Source of the DNA: Hydrogenophaga sp. IBVHS2
GTDB lineage: Bacteria > Pseudomonadota > Gammaproteobacteria > Burkholderiales > Burkholderiaceae_C
NCBI RefSeq assembly: GCF_002127215.1
Contig: NZ_NFUT01000006.1
Span: 1 to 64,000, forward strand
DNA length: 64,000 nucleotides
Direction: 5' to 3'
Every line of letters begins with the position of its first letter. Position 1 is the first letter of the stretch. Below, in pieces: positions 36,170 through 47,353 of the stretch. The notes beneath the pieces are model-generated. The model did not search any database, had not been told where the DNA came from, and saw nothing but the letters and a program-made list of their open reading frames with translations. A program made the position numbers and the translations under genes.

Positions 36170-37066
36170 TCAGGGGTTGGCGATGCCGCTGGCCACATGC
36201 CCGGCGGGCACATGGCGGGCGGCCGATTCGATGTGGCCGGTCTGATCGTCGAAGAAGAAGTCGGGTTCAAAGGCGCGCAGGAATTCGCCCTTGTCCATGC
36301 CGCCCAGGAACATGGCCTCGTCCACCTCGATGTTCCAGTCCATCAGGGTGCGGATGGCGCGTTCATGGGCCGGGGCGCTGCGGGCGGTGACCAGCGCGGT
36401 GCGGATGCGCATGTGCGGCGTGCCTTCCTGCTGCAGGCGATGCAGGGCTTCGAGCAGCGGCTTGAACGGCCCGCCGGGCAGCGGCTGGCTGGCCTTGCTG
36501 GATTCGTGCTGCTGGAAGGCCGGCAGGCCCTGGGCCTGGTAGACCTGCTCGGCCTCGTCGGAGAACAGCACCGCGTCGCCGTCGAAGGCGATGCGCACCT
36601 CGTTGGGGTAGGTGTTGAGGGCACGTGCCGAATGGGTCGCCACGGTGGCGGCCGGAAAACCCATGTTCAGGGCCGCGCGCACATCGGCTGCATTGGCCGA
36701 GAGGAACAGGTTGGCCTTGAGCGGCGCGAGGTAGCGCCAGGGGTCCCGGCCACGGGTGAACACGCCGCGCTGCACCTGCAGGTCGTGGTCCTTGACCGAG
36801 CGGAACACGCGCAGGCCCGACACCGGGTCGTTGCGCGAGAGCATGACCACCTCGACCCGCTGGTTGGCGGCATCGTTGAAGCTCAGCAGCTTTCGGATGA
36901 GCGAGAAGGCCACGCCGGGGTGGGCGGGCTCGTCCAGCTTTTCCAGCTGCAGACGCATGTAGGCGCGGTCGTCGCCTTTCTCGAACAGGTGGTTCTCGGC
37001 CTCGAAATCGAACAGGGCGCGCGAGGAGATCGCCACCACCAGTTTGCCGTCCAGGGAAACGCCCAT
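36170..37066 (-). CDS. 5'-nucleotidase
   Basis: Cytosolic nucleotidase of the NT5C1-like family, 298 residues. Conserved segments include VVAISSRALFDFEAENHLF, VVMLSRNDPVSGLRVF, RIAFDGDAVLFSDEAE (the acidic catalytic region) and ALVTARSAPAHERAIRTL. It would dephosphorylate nucleoside monophosphates. It lies 6 nt after gspF and 6 nt before the ABC gene, so it may be on the gspF transcript without a functional link. Confidence 0.85.
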   Translation of the reverse strand: MGVSLDGKLVVAISSRALFDFEAENHLFEKGDDRAYMRLQLEKLDEPAHPGVAFSLIRKLLSFNDAANQRVEVVMLSRNDPVSGLRVFRSVKDHDLQVQRGVFTRGRDPWRYLAPLKANLFLSANAADVRAALNMGFPAATVATHSARALNTYPNEVRIAFDGDAVLFSDEAEQVYQAQGLPAFQQHESSKASQPLPGGPFKPLLEALHRLQQEGTPHMRIRTALVTARSAPAHERAIRTLMDWNIEVDEAMFLGGMDKGEFLRAFEPDFFFDDQTGHIESAARHVPAGHVASGIANP

Positions 37067-37072
37067 GGGGAT

Positions 37073-38293
37073 TCAGGTCACAAGTTGGTTGAGCTGGATG
37101 ATGGGCATGAGCACCGCCAGCACGATGAGCATCACGATCAGGCCCATGCCCACGATGAGCAGCGGCTCCAGCAGGGTGGCCAGGTTGAGCGAGCGGCGCT
37201 GCACCTCGGCGCCCAGCTGGTCGGCGGCGCGCTGCAGCATGGCCGGCAGCTCGCCGGTCTGCTCGCCCAGGCGCGCAAACAGCACCAGCAGCGGCGGGAA
37301 GCGGCTCTGGCTGGCCAGCGCCGAGGCCAGCGGCGCACCTTCGCGCACCAGCACCAGCGCGGCCAGGGCATCGGCCCTCAGGGCCTGGTTGTGCAGGGTT
37401 TCGGCCGCGGTCTGCAGGGCCCTCAGGATGGGCACGCCCGCGCCGGCCAGCATGGCCAGGGTGGCGGCAAAGCGGGCCGCGTTGTAGCCCCGGGCGATGC
37501 GCCCGGCCAGCGGCAGGCGCAGCCAGGCCCGGTCCATGCGCAGGCGCAGCTCGGGCTGGCGGCGTGCCAGCTGCAGGCCGACAGCACCCGCCACCAGCAG
37601 GCCCAGCAGCAGCCAGCCCCAGCTGCGCACGAAGCCGCTGATGCCCAGCATGACCACGGTGAGCAGGGGCAGGGCGCGCTGGCTGCCCTCGAACACGCTG
37701 GCCACCTGCGGCACCACGTAGGCCACCAGGAACACGACGATGACCACCGCCACCAGCGTGACGATGGCCGGATACAGGGATGCCGCGATCAGCTTGTTGC
37801 GCAGGGCCTCGCGGGCTTCGAGGTCGTCGGCCAGCCGGTCCAGCACGGTGGCGAGCTGGCCGCTCTGTTCCCCGGCGGCGATCACGGCGCAGAACGAGGC
37901 CGAGAATTCTTCGGGGTGGTCCGACAGGCTGCGGGCAAAGGAGGCGCCGCCGTTCACTTCGGACCGCAGCACCGCCACCAGGCGCTGCTGGCGCGGGTCT
38001 TCGGCCTCGTCGCCCAGGGCCGCCAGGGCGCGTTCCAGCGGCAGGCCGGCCCCCACCAGGCCGGCGAGCTGCCGGGTCCAGACGGCCAGAGCGGTGGCAT
38101 TGAACACCCGCCGACCCCGGGTCGTGCGGTGGGCTTCACCCGGGGTGCCGGCGGCCATGGCCGGCTCCACGGCCAGCGGCACCAGCGAGCGTGCACGCAG
38201 CAACGCCCGCGCTGCGCGGGCGGTGTCGGCGTCGATCAGGCCGCTGCGGGTCTGGCCCTGCTCGTCCAGGGCTTCGAAGGAGTAGGCGGGCAT
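37073..38293 (-). CDS. gspF: Type II secretion inner-membrane protein GspF
   Basis: Platform protein of the type II secretion system, 406 residues. It starts MPAYSFEALDEQGQTRSGLI, with two homologous T2SSF domains (RQLAGLVGAGLPLERALAAL and FAATLAMLAGAGVPILRALQ) and three membrane helices near 175, 220 and 380. Normally it follows gspE. Here SCO1-like and multicopper oxidase genes and an AT-rich spacer separate them. Confidence 0.95.
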   Translation of the reverse strand: MPAYSFEALDEQGQTRSGLIDADTARAARALLRARSLVPLAVEPAMAAGTPGEAHRTTRGRRVFNATALAVWTRQLAGLVGAGLPLERALAALGDEAEDPRQQRLVAVLRSEVNGGASFARSLSDHPEEFSASFCAVIAAGEQSGQLATVLDRLADDLEAREALRNKLIAASLYPAIVTLVAVVIVVFLVAYVVPQVASVFEGSQRALPLLTVVMLGISGFVRSWGWLLLGLLVAGAVGLQLARRQPELRLRMDRAWLRLPLAGRIARGYNAARFAATLAMLAGAGVPILRALQTAAETLHNQALRADALAALVLVREGAPLASALASQSRFPPLLVLFARLGEQTGELPAMLQRAADQLGAEVQRRSLNLATLLEPLLIVGMGLIVMLIVLAVLMPIIQLNQLVT

Positions 38294-38340
38294 CCGGTCA
38301 TGTTAGCGCGGCTGCATGACGCCGCGCACCGGCCGGGCCA

Positions 38341-38928
38341 TCAGGTCAGCTCGAGGATGGTGCGCTTGATCTGGCGATGCGAGCCCAGCGCCGGCGTCAT
38401 GGTCCAGCGGTCCAGCCGGTCGTTGCCGATGCGCAGCATGCCGGTGTGCTGGGTGATGTCGGCGTCGGTCTTGGGGTCGTCGCCGACGAAGCCCAGGGCC
38501 ACGCGCACCCGCTCCACATCCTGGCGCCGTCCGGTCAGGAAGGTCCAGCCGGGCTTGATGTTGTAGTGGCGGATGTAGTCGCGCAGGGCGGCGGCGTTGT
38601 CGAACTCGGGACGCAGGGTGATGGAATACAGGAAGATGTCGCGGCCCACCCGCGAACCCAGTTCCTCGTGTACCTGGCGCAGGTTGGCGGTGTTCTTGGG
38701 GCAGATGCCTTCGCAGATGGAATACATCATGTTGAAGGCCACCAGCTTGTCGCGGATGAGGTCGTCGTAGAACTTCACCTTGCGGCCGTCGTGCGTTTCC
38801 AGCGTCACGTTGGGGAAGTAGTCGGCCATGCTGCTGCGTCGCCGCAGCGAGGGGGCGGCCGCCTGGGCGGCCACCGGCGCCAGCAGGGCGGAGCCGGCCA
38901 GGCGCAGGAGGTTGCGTTTGCTGTTCAT
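38341..38928 (-). CDS. SCO1/SenC-like copper chaperone
   Basis: Thioredoxin-fold protein of the SCO family, 195 residues. It has an N-terminal signal sequence (about 1-23), the copper-binding motif CEGICP (CxxxC, about 72) and a later His in DITQHTGM. SCO proteins deliver copper or reduce copper-site cysteines. It lies 28 nt after the multicopper oxidase, so a role in loading that enzyme is likely. Confidence 0.85.
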   Translation of the reverse strand: MNSKRNLLRLAGSALLAPVAAQAAAPSLRRRSSMADYFPNVTLETHDGRKVKFYDDLIRDKLVAFNMMYSICEGICPKNTANLRQVHEELGSRVGRDIFLYSITLRPEFDNAAALRDYIRHYNIKPGWTFLTGRRQDVERVRVALGFVGDDPKTDADITQHTGMLRIGNDRLDRWTMTPALGSHRQIKRTILELT

Positions 38929-38956
38929 GTGAGGGACTCCTGGGTCGGTGCTGGCG

Positions 38957-40690
38957 TCAGATCACGTCGAACCGGACCATCATGGCGTGGTCCTCGTGCG
39001 ACAGGTTGTGGCAATGCATGACGTACTTGCCGGTGAAGTCCCGGAACTTGATCAGCACCTCCACGCGCTCGTCCGGGGCGAGCGCCACCACATCCTTGCG
39101 GCCCTGTTCGTGCGGCGGCGGCGGTTTCCCGTTGCGCGAGAGGATGCGGAACTCCTCCATGTGGATGTGGATGGGGTGGAACCAGCTGCCGTGACCCTGC
39201 AGCGTCCAGATCTCGGTGCTGCCCTTGGGGATGCGGGCTGCCGGCTTCTCCACATCGAACAGCTGGCTGTTGACCGCCCACATGGAGTTGTTCTTGTCGA
39301 AGTCCCAGTAGCGGCGACGGGTGACCTGGCTCAGGTCGATCGGCGGCTGCTCGCGCAGGCGTGCCGGCACCCGGCTGTTGTCGGGGGTGACCGGGTTGGC
39401 CACCACGTCGAAACGCAGCACCTCGGTGCCTTTGGCCACCAGGCCTTCCGGCCCGCGCCCGTCCTTCATGGCCAGTCGGTTGACCAGCACCAGGCGCGTG
39501 CCCAGCGGGTACTTGCTGAAGTCGATGACGATGTCGCTGCGCTCGCCCGGTGCCAGACGCACCCGGTTCATGGTCAGCGGGGCTTCGAGCAGGTTGCCGT
39601 CGTTGGCGATGTACTGGAAGTCTTCCGAGCTGGTGCCGTTCATGAGATAGAACTCATAGAAACGGGCGACGCTGGAATCGATGATGCGGAAGCGGTACTT
39701 GCGGCGCTGCACCCGGAAGAAGGGCTGGATGGAGCCGTTGACGGTGATCTTGTTGCCCAGATGCCCCTTGTTCTCCGACATCGGGTTGAACACCATGTTG
39801 CCGCTGAGGTCGAACTGCACGTCCGAGATCATCAGCACCTGGTCGTAGGTGCCCACGCCACTGGGCAGGCGCAGCGCCTGCGGGTTGGGATCGTTCTCGT
39901 CGCCGGAGTCGATGTCGTCGAACAGCAGGTACGAGCCGATCATGCCCCGGTAGACGTTCTGCTCGGTGTAGTCCATGCGGTGGTCGTGGAACCACAGCGT
40001 GCCCAGGGCCTCGCGAGGGTCGCCGATGCCCGCCGGGTCGGTGGAGAACCCGGCGTAGTAGTTCATGAACAGGTGGTCCTTGTAGTTGCCCGGGCGGGTC
40101 AGGCCGGGCCCGTGGCGCAGCGTGCTCCAGTAGTCGCCGGCAAAACCGTCGCTCTCGGAGGCGCAATGCAGGTTGTGCAGGTGCACCGAGATTTCCGGTG
40201 AACCGAAGCCCACCGCGTAGGGGTCGATCTGGTTGACGAAGCGCACCAGGGCCGCCTCGTCGTAGCGCGACACGATGCAGGGGCCGGGAAAGGTGCCGTC
40301 GTAGCCACGGATGGTCTGGGTGGGCAGATCCGGGTGGAACGAGTGCTGGCCTTCCCGCACGACCACGCGGTACAGGGCATGCGGCGGCTCGCCCCAGATC
40401 TGGTGCGGCGCCCGTCCGGCTTCCCTGGGGGCTGCCTCGCGCGTGGGCGCGGGCGAGAGCGAGCTCACCGGGGTCTTGGGCCGCATCACCTTCAGGGGCA
40501 TGCGCCAGGGAGCGGTCGGGGGGCCTTCGGGCACGTCCTCGGCCTGGGCCTGCCGGTTGGGGGTCATGCTCAGGCCGGCGGCCACGGCGCTGGCGGCGCC
40601 CAGCTTGAGGGAGTCGCGCCGGCTGATGCCGGTGGAGATCGGTGCGTCGGAATCGTCTTGCGGTGTCGGTGGTGTGGATGCGTGTTTCAT
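38957..40690 (-). CDS. Tat-exported multicopper oxidase
   Basis: Three-domain copper oxidase of the CotA/bilirubin-oxidase group, 577 residues. A twin-arginine signal (ISRRDSLKLGAASAV) lies near residue 23. All copper motifs are present: HLHN, WFHDHR, HPIHIHMEEF and HCHNLSHEDHAMM, the last with the axial Met of the type 1 site. It would oxidise phenols or metal ions outside the cytoplasm. Next to a type II secretion system it may be a secreted substrate; this is inference. It forms an operon with the SCO1-like gene. Confidence 0.9.
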   Translation of the reverse strand: MKHASTPPTPQDDSDAPISTGISRRDSLKLGAASAVAAGLSMTPNRQAQAEDVPEGPPTAPWRMPLKVMRPKTPVSSLSPAPTREAAPREAGRAPHQIWGEPPHALYRVVVREGQHSFHPDLPTQTIRGYDGTFPGPCIVSRYDEAALVRFVNQIDPYAVGFGSPEISVHLHNLHCASESDGFAGDYWSTLRHGPGLTRPGNYKDHLFMNYYAGFSTDPAGIGDPREALGTLWFHDHRMDYTEQNVYRGMIGSYLLFDDIDSGDENDPNPQALRLPSGVGTYDQVLMISDVQFDLSGNMVFNPMSENKGHLGNKITVNGSIQPFFRVQRRKYRFRIIDSSVARFYEFYLMNGTSSEDFQYIANDGNLLEAPLTMNRVRLAPGERSDIVIDFSKYPLGTRLVLVNRLAMKDGRGPEGLVAKGTEVLRFDVVANPVTPDNSRVPARLREQPPIDLSQVTRRRYWDFDKNNSMWAVNSQLFDVEKPAARIPKGSTEIWTLQGHGSWFHPIHIHMEEFRILSRNGKPPPPHEQGRKDVVALAPDERVEVLIKFRDFTGKYVMHCHNLSHEDHAMMVRFDVI

Positions 40691-41017
40691 GCCAAGGCTC
40701 CCGGTATCGCTGAGGCCCGGTCGCGAGGCATCACGTTCGTGCTGATCGTTGATGCATTTCGCGAGATTTACTTACAAATCTGGGCTGACGGGGCGATTCT
40801 TCGGGGTGCCGGGTGGGGGGTCAATCCACAGTTTGTGTAGCCAGAACGGGTGTTTTCAGGGCGAATCTGTCGGAATAAGGCCTGAATAATGAATACCTTG
40901 GTAATCACAAACGTAGTCATTCGGGGCTAAAACCTCCGACTGACATCGGTCTGTGACGAAATGCCTTCGAATGTGAACAAACGTAACTAAAGCAACAAAA
41001 GGCTAAACCTTCGAGGC
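40691..41017. other. AT-rich spacer between multicopper oxidase and gspE
   Basis: No gene is visible in these 327 nt. The stretch 40740-41017 is clearly poorer in GC than the rest of the window. It includes an inverted repeat, AGATTT-N6-AAATCT (40764-40781), 74 nt before the oxidase start, which could be an operator. This region must hold the promoter of the oxidase-SCO operon, but I cannot place -35 and -10 boxes firmly. Confidence 0.5.
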
Positions 41018-41050
41018 AAAAAAACCCGGGCGCCGACGGGCTGCCCGGGT
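41018..41050 (-). terminator. Rho-independent terminator after gspE
   Basis: On the minus strand ACCCGGGC (41050-41043) and GCCCGGGT (41031-41024) pair around an 11-nt loop, followed by a run of T residues (41024-41018). It lies 10 nt after the gspE stop, so gspD-gspE transcription ends before the oxidase genes. Confidence 0.85.
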
Positions 41051-41060
41051 GGTTGCCGGG

Positions 41061-42490
<1,430 letters not shown>

Positions 42491-42494
<4 letters not shown>

Positions 42495-44620
42495 GGCCGG
42501 ACCCTGGGCACGTCGGTGGGCGAGGGCAGCACCGGCGACTCGTTGATCGGGATCACGCTGCTGTTGGCGGGCTGGATCTCGCGCTGGGCGGCGCGCATGA
42601 GGTCGTACCGGTCCAGCGCCAGGGTGGAGGTCTCGCGGCCGTCGCGCATCACCACCGGCCGCAGGAACACCATCAGGTTGGTCTTGCGGCGGCTGCGGCT
42701 CTCGCTGCGGAACAGGTTGCCCAGCACCGGCACATCCCCCAGACCGGGCACCTTGTCCTGGTTGCCGGCGTACTCGTCCTGCAGCAGGCCGCCCAGCACC
42801 ACGATGGCGCCATCGTCCACCAGCACGGTGGACTCGATGCTGCGCACGTTGGTGATCAGGCCGGTGGGCGAGTTCACCGACTGCGGCTGCACATTGCTGA
42901 CCTCCTGGTAGATGGTCATCTTGATGGTGCCGTTCTCGCTGATCTGGGGACGCACCCGCAGCGTCAGGCCAACGTCCTTGCGCTCGATGGTCTGGAACGG
43001 GTTGACCGCACCGTTGGCCGCGCCGGTGTTGGTGAACTGACCGGTCACGAAGGGCACGTTCTGGCCGATGACGATGCGCGCCTCCTCGTTGTCCAGCGTG
43101 AGCAGGTTGGGCGTCGACAGGATGTTGCCGTCACCGTTCTGCTGCAGGAAGCGGGCCAGGAAGCCCAGCACATAGACGCCGTTGTTGCGCCGCGCGATGC
43201 CCAGGTTCAGGCCGGGTGCCGGCGAAGGATCGTCCTGTTTGGAGAGGTCGACGATGCTGCGCCCGCCGCTGCCGAAGTTGGTGCCCAGCAGGCCGATGGT
43301 GCGGTCGCCGTCGCGCCCCGACGCGCCCTGCCACTGGATGCCGAACTCGGCCGCCTTGTCGGCATTGACCTCGGCGATCAGGCTCTCCACATACACCTGC
43401 GCCCGGCGCGAATCGAGCTGGTCGATGACGGCGCGCAGCTGGCGGTACTGGGGCTCGGGCGCGGTGATGATGAGCGAGTTGGTGGCCGGGTCGGCCTGGA
43501 TCTGGCCGCCGGTGCTGGGGCCTTCGGTCGGGGTGAGCGGCGCACTGGCGCCCGGGTTGCCGGCCCCGCCACCGAAGCCGACGTTGCCCCCGGTCCGCAC
43601 GCCGGTGTTCAGCCCGGTCGCCAGACCGCCCGACGGCGCAGCGGCCGTGCGCAGCACGCTGCCACCGCTGCTGCTGCCGGCTTCACCGGAGATGGCCGCG
43701 CGCAGCGTGGCCGCCAGGGCCACCGCGTTGGCATTCTTCAGATAGACCACATGGATGTTGCCGGCCGCCTTGCCGCCGGCCGACGGCTGGTCCAGCCGGG
43801 TCACCAGCGACCGCACCAGCGCCAGGCGGGCCGGGTTGGCCGCGCGCAGCACCAGCGCATTGCTGCGCGGCTCGGCCACGATGGTGGTGCGGTAGCTGGC
43901 GTCGCCGGCCGCTGCCGCGCCATTGCCGCCCGCACCGTTGCCGGTGCTGCCGCCCGGCTCGATCAGCCGCTGCACCAGGGGCACCAGGTCGGCGGCCACC
44001 GCGTGCTGCAGCGGAATGATCTCGATGTCGGTGGCACCGGCCACATCCAGCGAGGCAATGATGCGGCCGATGCGCTGCAGGTTGTCGGCGTAATCGGTGA
44101 TGACCAGCGAGTTGTTGCCGGGGTTGACGTTGATGGTGTTGTTGGGCCCGATCAGGGGCCGCAGCACCGGCACCAGGTTGTTGGCCGACTCGTGGTTGAG
44201 CCGGAAGATCTGCGTGACCACCGTGTTGGGGGCCGCACCCGGCCCGCCGGCGCCCACCACCACGCTGCCCATGAGCTTGGCATCGGCTTCGGGCACCACC
44301 TTGTACAGACCCCCGGTGTCCACCAGCGAGAAGCCCTGCAGCCGCAGCGCCGCCGCGAACTGGTTGACGGCAGCCGCCGGCGTGACCGGTCGGTCGGTGG
44401 CGAGGGTGATCTGGCCCTGCACCCGGGGGTCCACCACCACGTTGCGCCCGGTGATGGTGGCCATGGTGCGGGCCACCGCCTCGATCTCGGCGCCGACGAA
44501 GTTGAGCGTCACCGGTTCGCTGCTGCGCACCGGCTGCGCCTGCAAGGGCGGGTGGGACAGACCCAGGACCAGCAGGGAGCCGGCGAGCGTGAGGCGGAAG
44601 GGGCGGGGCAAGGCGTTCAT
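42491..44620 (-). CDS. gspD: Type II secretion outer-membrane secretin GspD
   Basis: Forms the outer-membrane channel. The start at 44620 (MNALPRPFRLTLAGSLLVLG) gives a normal signal peptide cleaved after LQA and 709 residues. N0-N3 domains (LNFVGAEIEAVARTMATITG, the repeated VVVxN/ITD-type N-domains) are followed by the secretin domain (VPFVTGQFTNTGAANG; LTLRVRPQISENGTIKM). A Gly/Asn-rich insertion occurs in the N3 part (about 325-390). Confidence 0.95.
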
Positions 44621-44669
44621 GGGGGCGTCCTGAGAAGGGTGTCCGGCGTGTCGGGGCAGTACGGGGGCA

Positions 44670-45470
44670 TCAGCCCATCTGGAGCAGGGAGCGGTCGCCG
44701 CGGCGCCGTCCCATGAGGTTGAGCAGGTTGGCCAGTTCGGCCTGGTGGGGCGGTTCGGCCCGCGCTTCTCCGGCAAAGCGCAGCCGGCCACCGCGCCATT
44801 GCCCGCTGCCTTCGATGCGCAGGGCGCCGGCGTCGGTGCGCACCGCCACCGCGGGCGGGCGTCCGTCCGACGCCTGCAGGGTGGCGCTGTAGGTGCCCAG
44901 GGGCCGCACCGGTGCCAGGCGCGAAGCCAGGTCGCGGGCCTGCAGCGCGGCGCTGCCGTCCAGCAGCCACCCGCCGTCCTGCCAGCGGGCCTGCAGGCCG
45001 GGTGTCTGCAGTTGCAGACGGCCCTGCAGCTGCAGGGTGTTCCAGGGGGTGCCCAGACCGCTGAGCAGCTCGGCCGGCCAGGTCACGTCCCAGGCGGCTG
45101 CCGTGAGCAGCCAGCCACCGGCCACCGGGTGGGCCGCCAGCTGCAGCGGCCCGGCGGCGCAGCACGGCAGCTGCAGTGCCACCCGCAGGGTGGGCCAGGC
45201 GCCGCTCAGGCCAGGTCGCAGGCGCCACTGCAGACCGCCGGGCAGGCCGGCCCGGTCGTGGCTGTCGGCCCCGGCGCTGAGCACCAGATCGGCCGAGCCG
45301 GTCCACACCGTACCGCGTGCATTCACCAGCTGCAGCTGGCCGCCGCTGGCCTGGCCCAGCCGGTCGGTCATCCAGCGGGCCGGTGCAAAGCACAGCAGCG
45401 CCAGCAACAGACCCAGCAGACCGGCAGACCACCACCAGGCAGGGCGAAGGACGGCAGGGGCCTGGCGCAT
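44670..45470 (-). CDS. gspN: Type II secretion protein GspN
   Basis: Accessory inner-membrane protein of the secretion machine, 266 residues. One N-terminal membrane helix (about 12-30) is followed by a beta-rich periplasmic part (LQLVNARGTVWTGSADLVLS; PAVAVRTDAGALRIEGSG), typical of GspN. It lies between gspM and gspD. Sequence conservation in this family is low; position supports the call. Confidence 0.85.
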   Translation of the reverse strand: MRQAPAVLRPAWWWSAGLLGLLLALLCFAPARWMTDRLGQASGGQLQLVNARGTVWTGSADLVLSAGADSHDRAGLPGGLQWRLRPGLSGAWPTLRVALQLPCCAAGPLQLAAHPVAGGWLLTAAAWDVTWPAELLSGLGTPWNTLQLQGRLQLQTPGLQARWQDGGWLLDGSAALQARDLASRLAPVRPLGTYSATLQASDGRPPAVAVRTDAGALRIEGSGQWRGGRLRFAGEARAEPPHQAELANLLNLMGRRRGDRSLLQMG

Positions 45471-45481
45471 GGCGATGCCGA

Positions 45482-45991
45482 TCAGTTGCCGCCGGCGGCC
45501 GGTCCGCCCAGCACCAGGGTGCCGCTCCAGCGGCCGTCGTCGCTGCGGCTGAGCTCGGCCGTGCGGGGCGCCAGCCGGGCGTTCACCCGCGCCTGTTCGA
45601 TCCAGGCGGCCAGGGCGGCAGGCTCGACGCCGCGCACCACCAGCGTGGCCTGTCCCCCGCTCAGACTGAGCCGCGCCGTGCCCGACAGCCGCGCCGTGGC
45701 CGCCTCCAGCGCGCGCTGCACGTCGCCGGGCGCCGGCGTCTGTGCGGCGCCGCTGTCCTTGAGCTGGCTGGCGGTGGCGGCGAGCTGCTGCATGCGGGCC
45801 ATGCGCCGATCGAGTTCCTGCTGCTGCGCCGGGGCAGCCGCCAGGGTGCGCCAGGCCGGCAGCACGGCCACGGCCAGCAGCCCTGCAACGAGCATCACCG
45901 CCACCATGGCGACCACCAGCCGGCGCTCGCGGGCATTGAGGCCCGCCAGCCGGGTGTTCAGCTCGGTCTGCAGCCGGGTCCAGGCGGTCAT
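45482..45991 (-). CDS. gspM: Type II secretion protein GspM
   Basis: Inner-membrane platform protein, 169 residues. A short cytoplasmic start (TRLAGLNARERRLV), one membrane helix (about 25-45), then a coiled coil and a ferredoxin-like periplasmic domain. The start at 45991 overlaps the gspL stop by 4 nt; the longer frame upstream is spurious. Confidence 0.9.
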   Translation of the reverse strand: MTAWTRLQTELNTRLAGLNARERRLVVAMVAVMLVAGLLAVAVLPAWRTLAAAPAQQQELDRRMARMQQLAATASQLKDSGAAQTPAPGDVQRALEAATARLSGTARLSLSGGQATLVVRGVEPAALAAWIEQARVNARLAPRTAELSRSDDGRWSGTLVLGGPAAGGN

Positions 45992-47271
45992 GGGCGGCCT
46001 CCCGCGGCAGGCGATGCGGTCAGCACCAGGCCCTCGCTGTCGGTGCGCAGCTGCCAGCCGGCCTGGGACAGGCCATCCTGCAGGGCCTGCAGCCGACCCG
46101 CCTCCACCCGCCAGCCGTCCAGCCGCACCTGGCCGTCGGCAAAACGGATGCGGTCCGGCGTGGGCAGGCTGCCATCGGCCGGCAGGTGCTGGCCCAGCGC
46201 GGCCAGCAGGGATTCCAGGTCGCCGCGGTCCAGCAGACCGGCGCTGCGCTGCAGGCGTTCCACCTCGCGCTGCATCTGCACCGGTGCATCCAGCACCAGC
46301 GTGACCGAGGGGAACTGGTCCTTGAGCAGCTGGTCGATTGCCGCGCGCTGGGATGCCTGCGAACGCCGCTCGGCCTGGGCCATCAGGTTCAGGCCGAGCA
46401 ACTGCACCACCAGCAGGCCGACCAGGCCCCAGCGTGCCGGTCGCCAGGCCGGGGCACTGCGGAACTGCTGCCACCACTGACCCAGTTTCTGGCCCTGACG
46501 CGCGCCCTGGCTCAGGCTGAACCCGAACTGCGCCAGGTTCCAGGGGCCTTCGGCGCAGCGCAGCAGCCATTGGGTGCCGGTCACCACCGACACCGGGCGT
46601 TGCAGCCGGGCCTCGGCCGCGCCGGCGACCGCAGGGTCGGAGGTCCATCGCGCCGGCGCGCCGGCGGCATCGTTCGGCAAGGCCACGGCGGCCAGCGGCA
46701 GACAGCCCACGCCGCGGTCGTCCTGCTGCGCGAGCCACGGCTGGCCCTGCCATTCGAACGCGTGGTGCAGCGCGGGGGCACCTTCGGCCTGGGGCCACAG
46801 GCCGGGTGCGATGCGCACCACCCGCTGGCCCGCCTCCTGCAGCAGCGCCAGCCAGGCCTTCAGCGGGTCGCGGCGGCAGGCGGCCACCCACAGGGTCTGG
46901 CCCGGCTTGCCGCCCGGCTCCAGGGCCAGGTGCAGGTGTTCCACGTCATCGAGCAGGCGGTCTTCCAGCAGACCGTCCAGGGCGGCACGCACCCGGTTGG
47001 CCGGCATGCGTGGCAGCGTGACGGCATGCCAGGACACCGCCATGGGCGGCAGCACCAGCACCACATCGTCGCCGCGCGGCAACAACGATGCCGGACCACG
47101 GCCATGGCGCGGCGGGGCCGCCGGCGCCCCCGGCTGCACCCAGTCCAGCTCGCTGGTGGGCCGCACGGGCGAGCCGGCGTCGAATTCGACAGGACAGACG
47201 ATGAGCACGTAAGGGGGGCCGTCGGGCCGCTGGAATGGCCGGAAAGTCGCCACCGAGTACGCATTGAGCAT
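45988..47271 (-). CDS. gspL: Type II secretion protein GspL
   Basis: Links the GspE ATPase to the inner-membrane platform, 427 residues. The cytoplasmic actin-like domain (LPPMAVSWHAVTLPRMPANR; RAALDGLLEDRLLDD) spans about 1-265. A single membrane helix (about 280-300) and the periplasmic domain follow. CGGAG precedes the start. The gap of 82 nt to gspK is the largest within the G-to-N part. Confidence 0.92.
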   Translation of the reverse strand: MLNAYSVATFRPFQRPDGPPYVLIVCPVEFDAGSPVRPTSELDWVQPGAPAAPPRHGRGPASLLPRGDDVVLVLPPMAVSWHAVTLPRMPANRVRAALDGLLEDRLLDDVEHLHLALEPGGKPGQTLWVAACRRDPLKAWLALLQEAGQRVVRIAPGLWPQAEGAPALHHAFEWQGQPWLAQQDDRGVGCLPLAAVALPNDAAGAPARWTSDPAVAGAAEARLQRPVSVVTGTQWLLRCAEGPWNLAQFGFSLSQGARQGQKLGQWWQQFRSAPAWRPARWGLVGLLVVQLLGLNLMAQAERRSQASQRAAIDQLLKDQFPSVTLVLDAPVQMQREVERLQRSAGLLDRGDLESLLAALGQHLPADGSLPTPDRIRFADGQVRLDGWRVEAGRLQALQDGLSQAGWQLRTDSEGLVLTASPAAGGRP

Positions 47272-47353
47272 TACTCCGTGGGGTTTATGACCATTCTAGG
47301 GAGGACATGTGACAAATGGCCTCAGGCCTTGCACCGATACCGCTGCAGCGTTG

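Noticed and set aside
35351..38566. Open frame of over 1000 codons on the plus strand opposite the ABC transporter, nucleotidase and gspF.
   Set aside because: It is rich in His, Gln, Gly and Arg, has no family signature, and mirrors third-position GC bias of three well supported minus-strand genes.
40691..41017. AT-rich spacer considered as remnant of an insertion sequence.
   Set aside because: No terminal inverted repeats, target duplication or transposase fragment could be seen.
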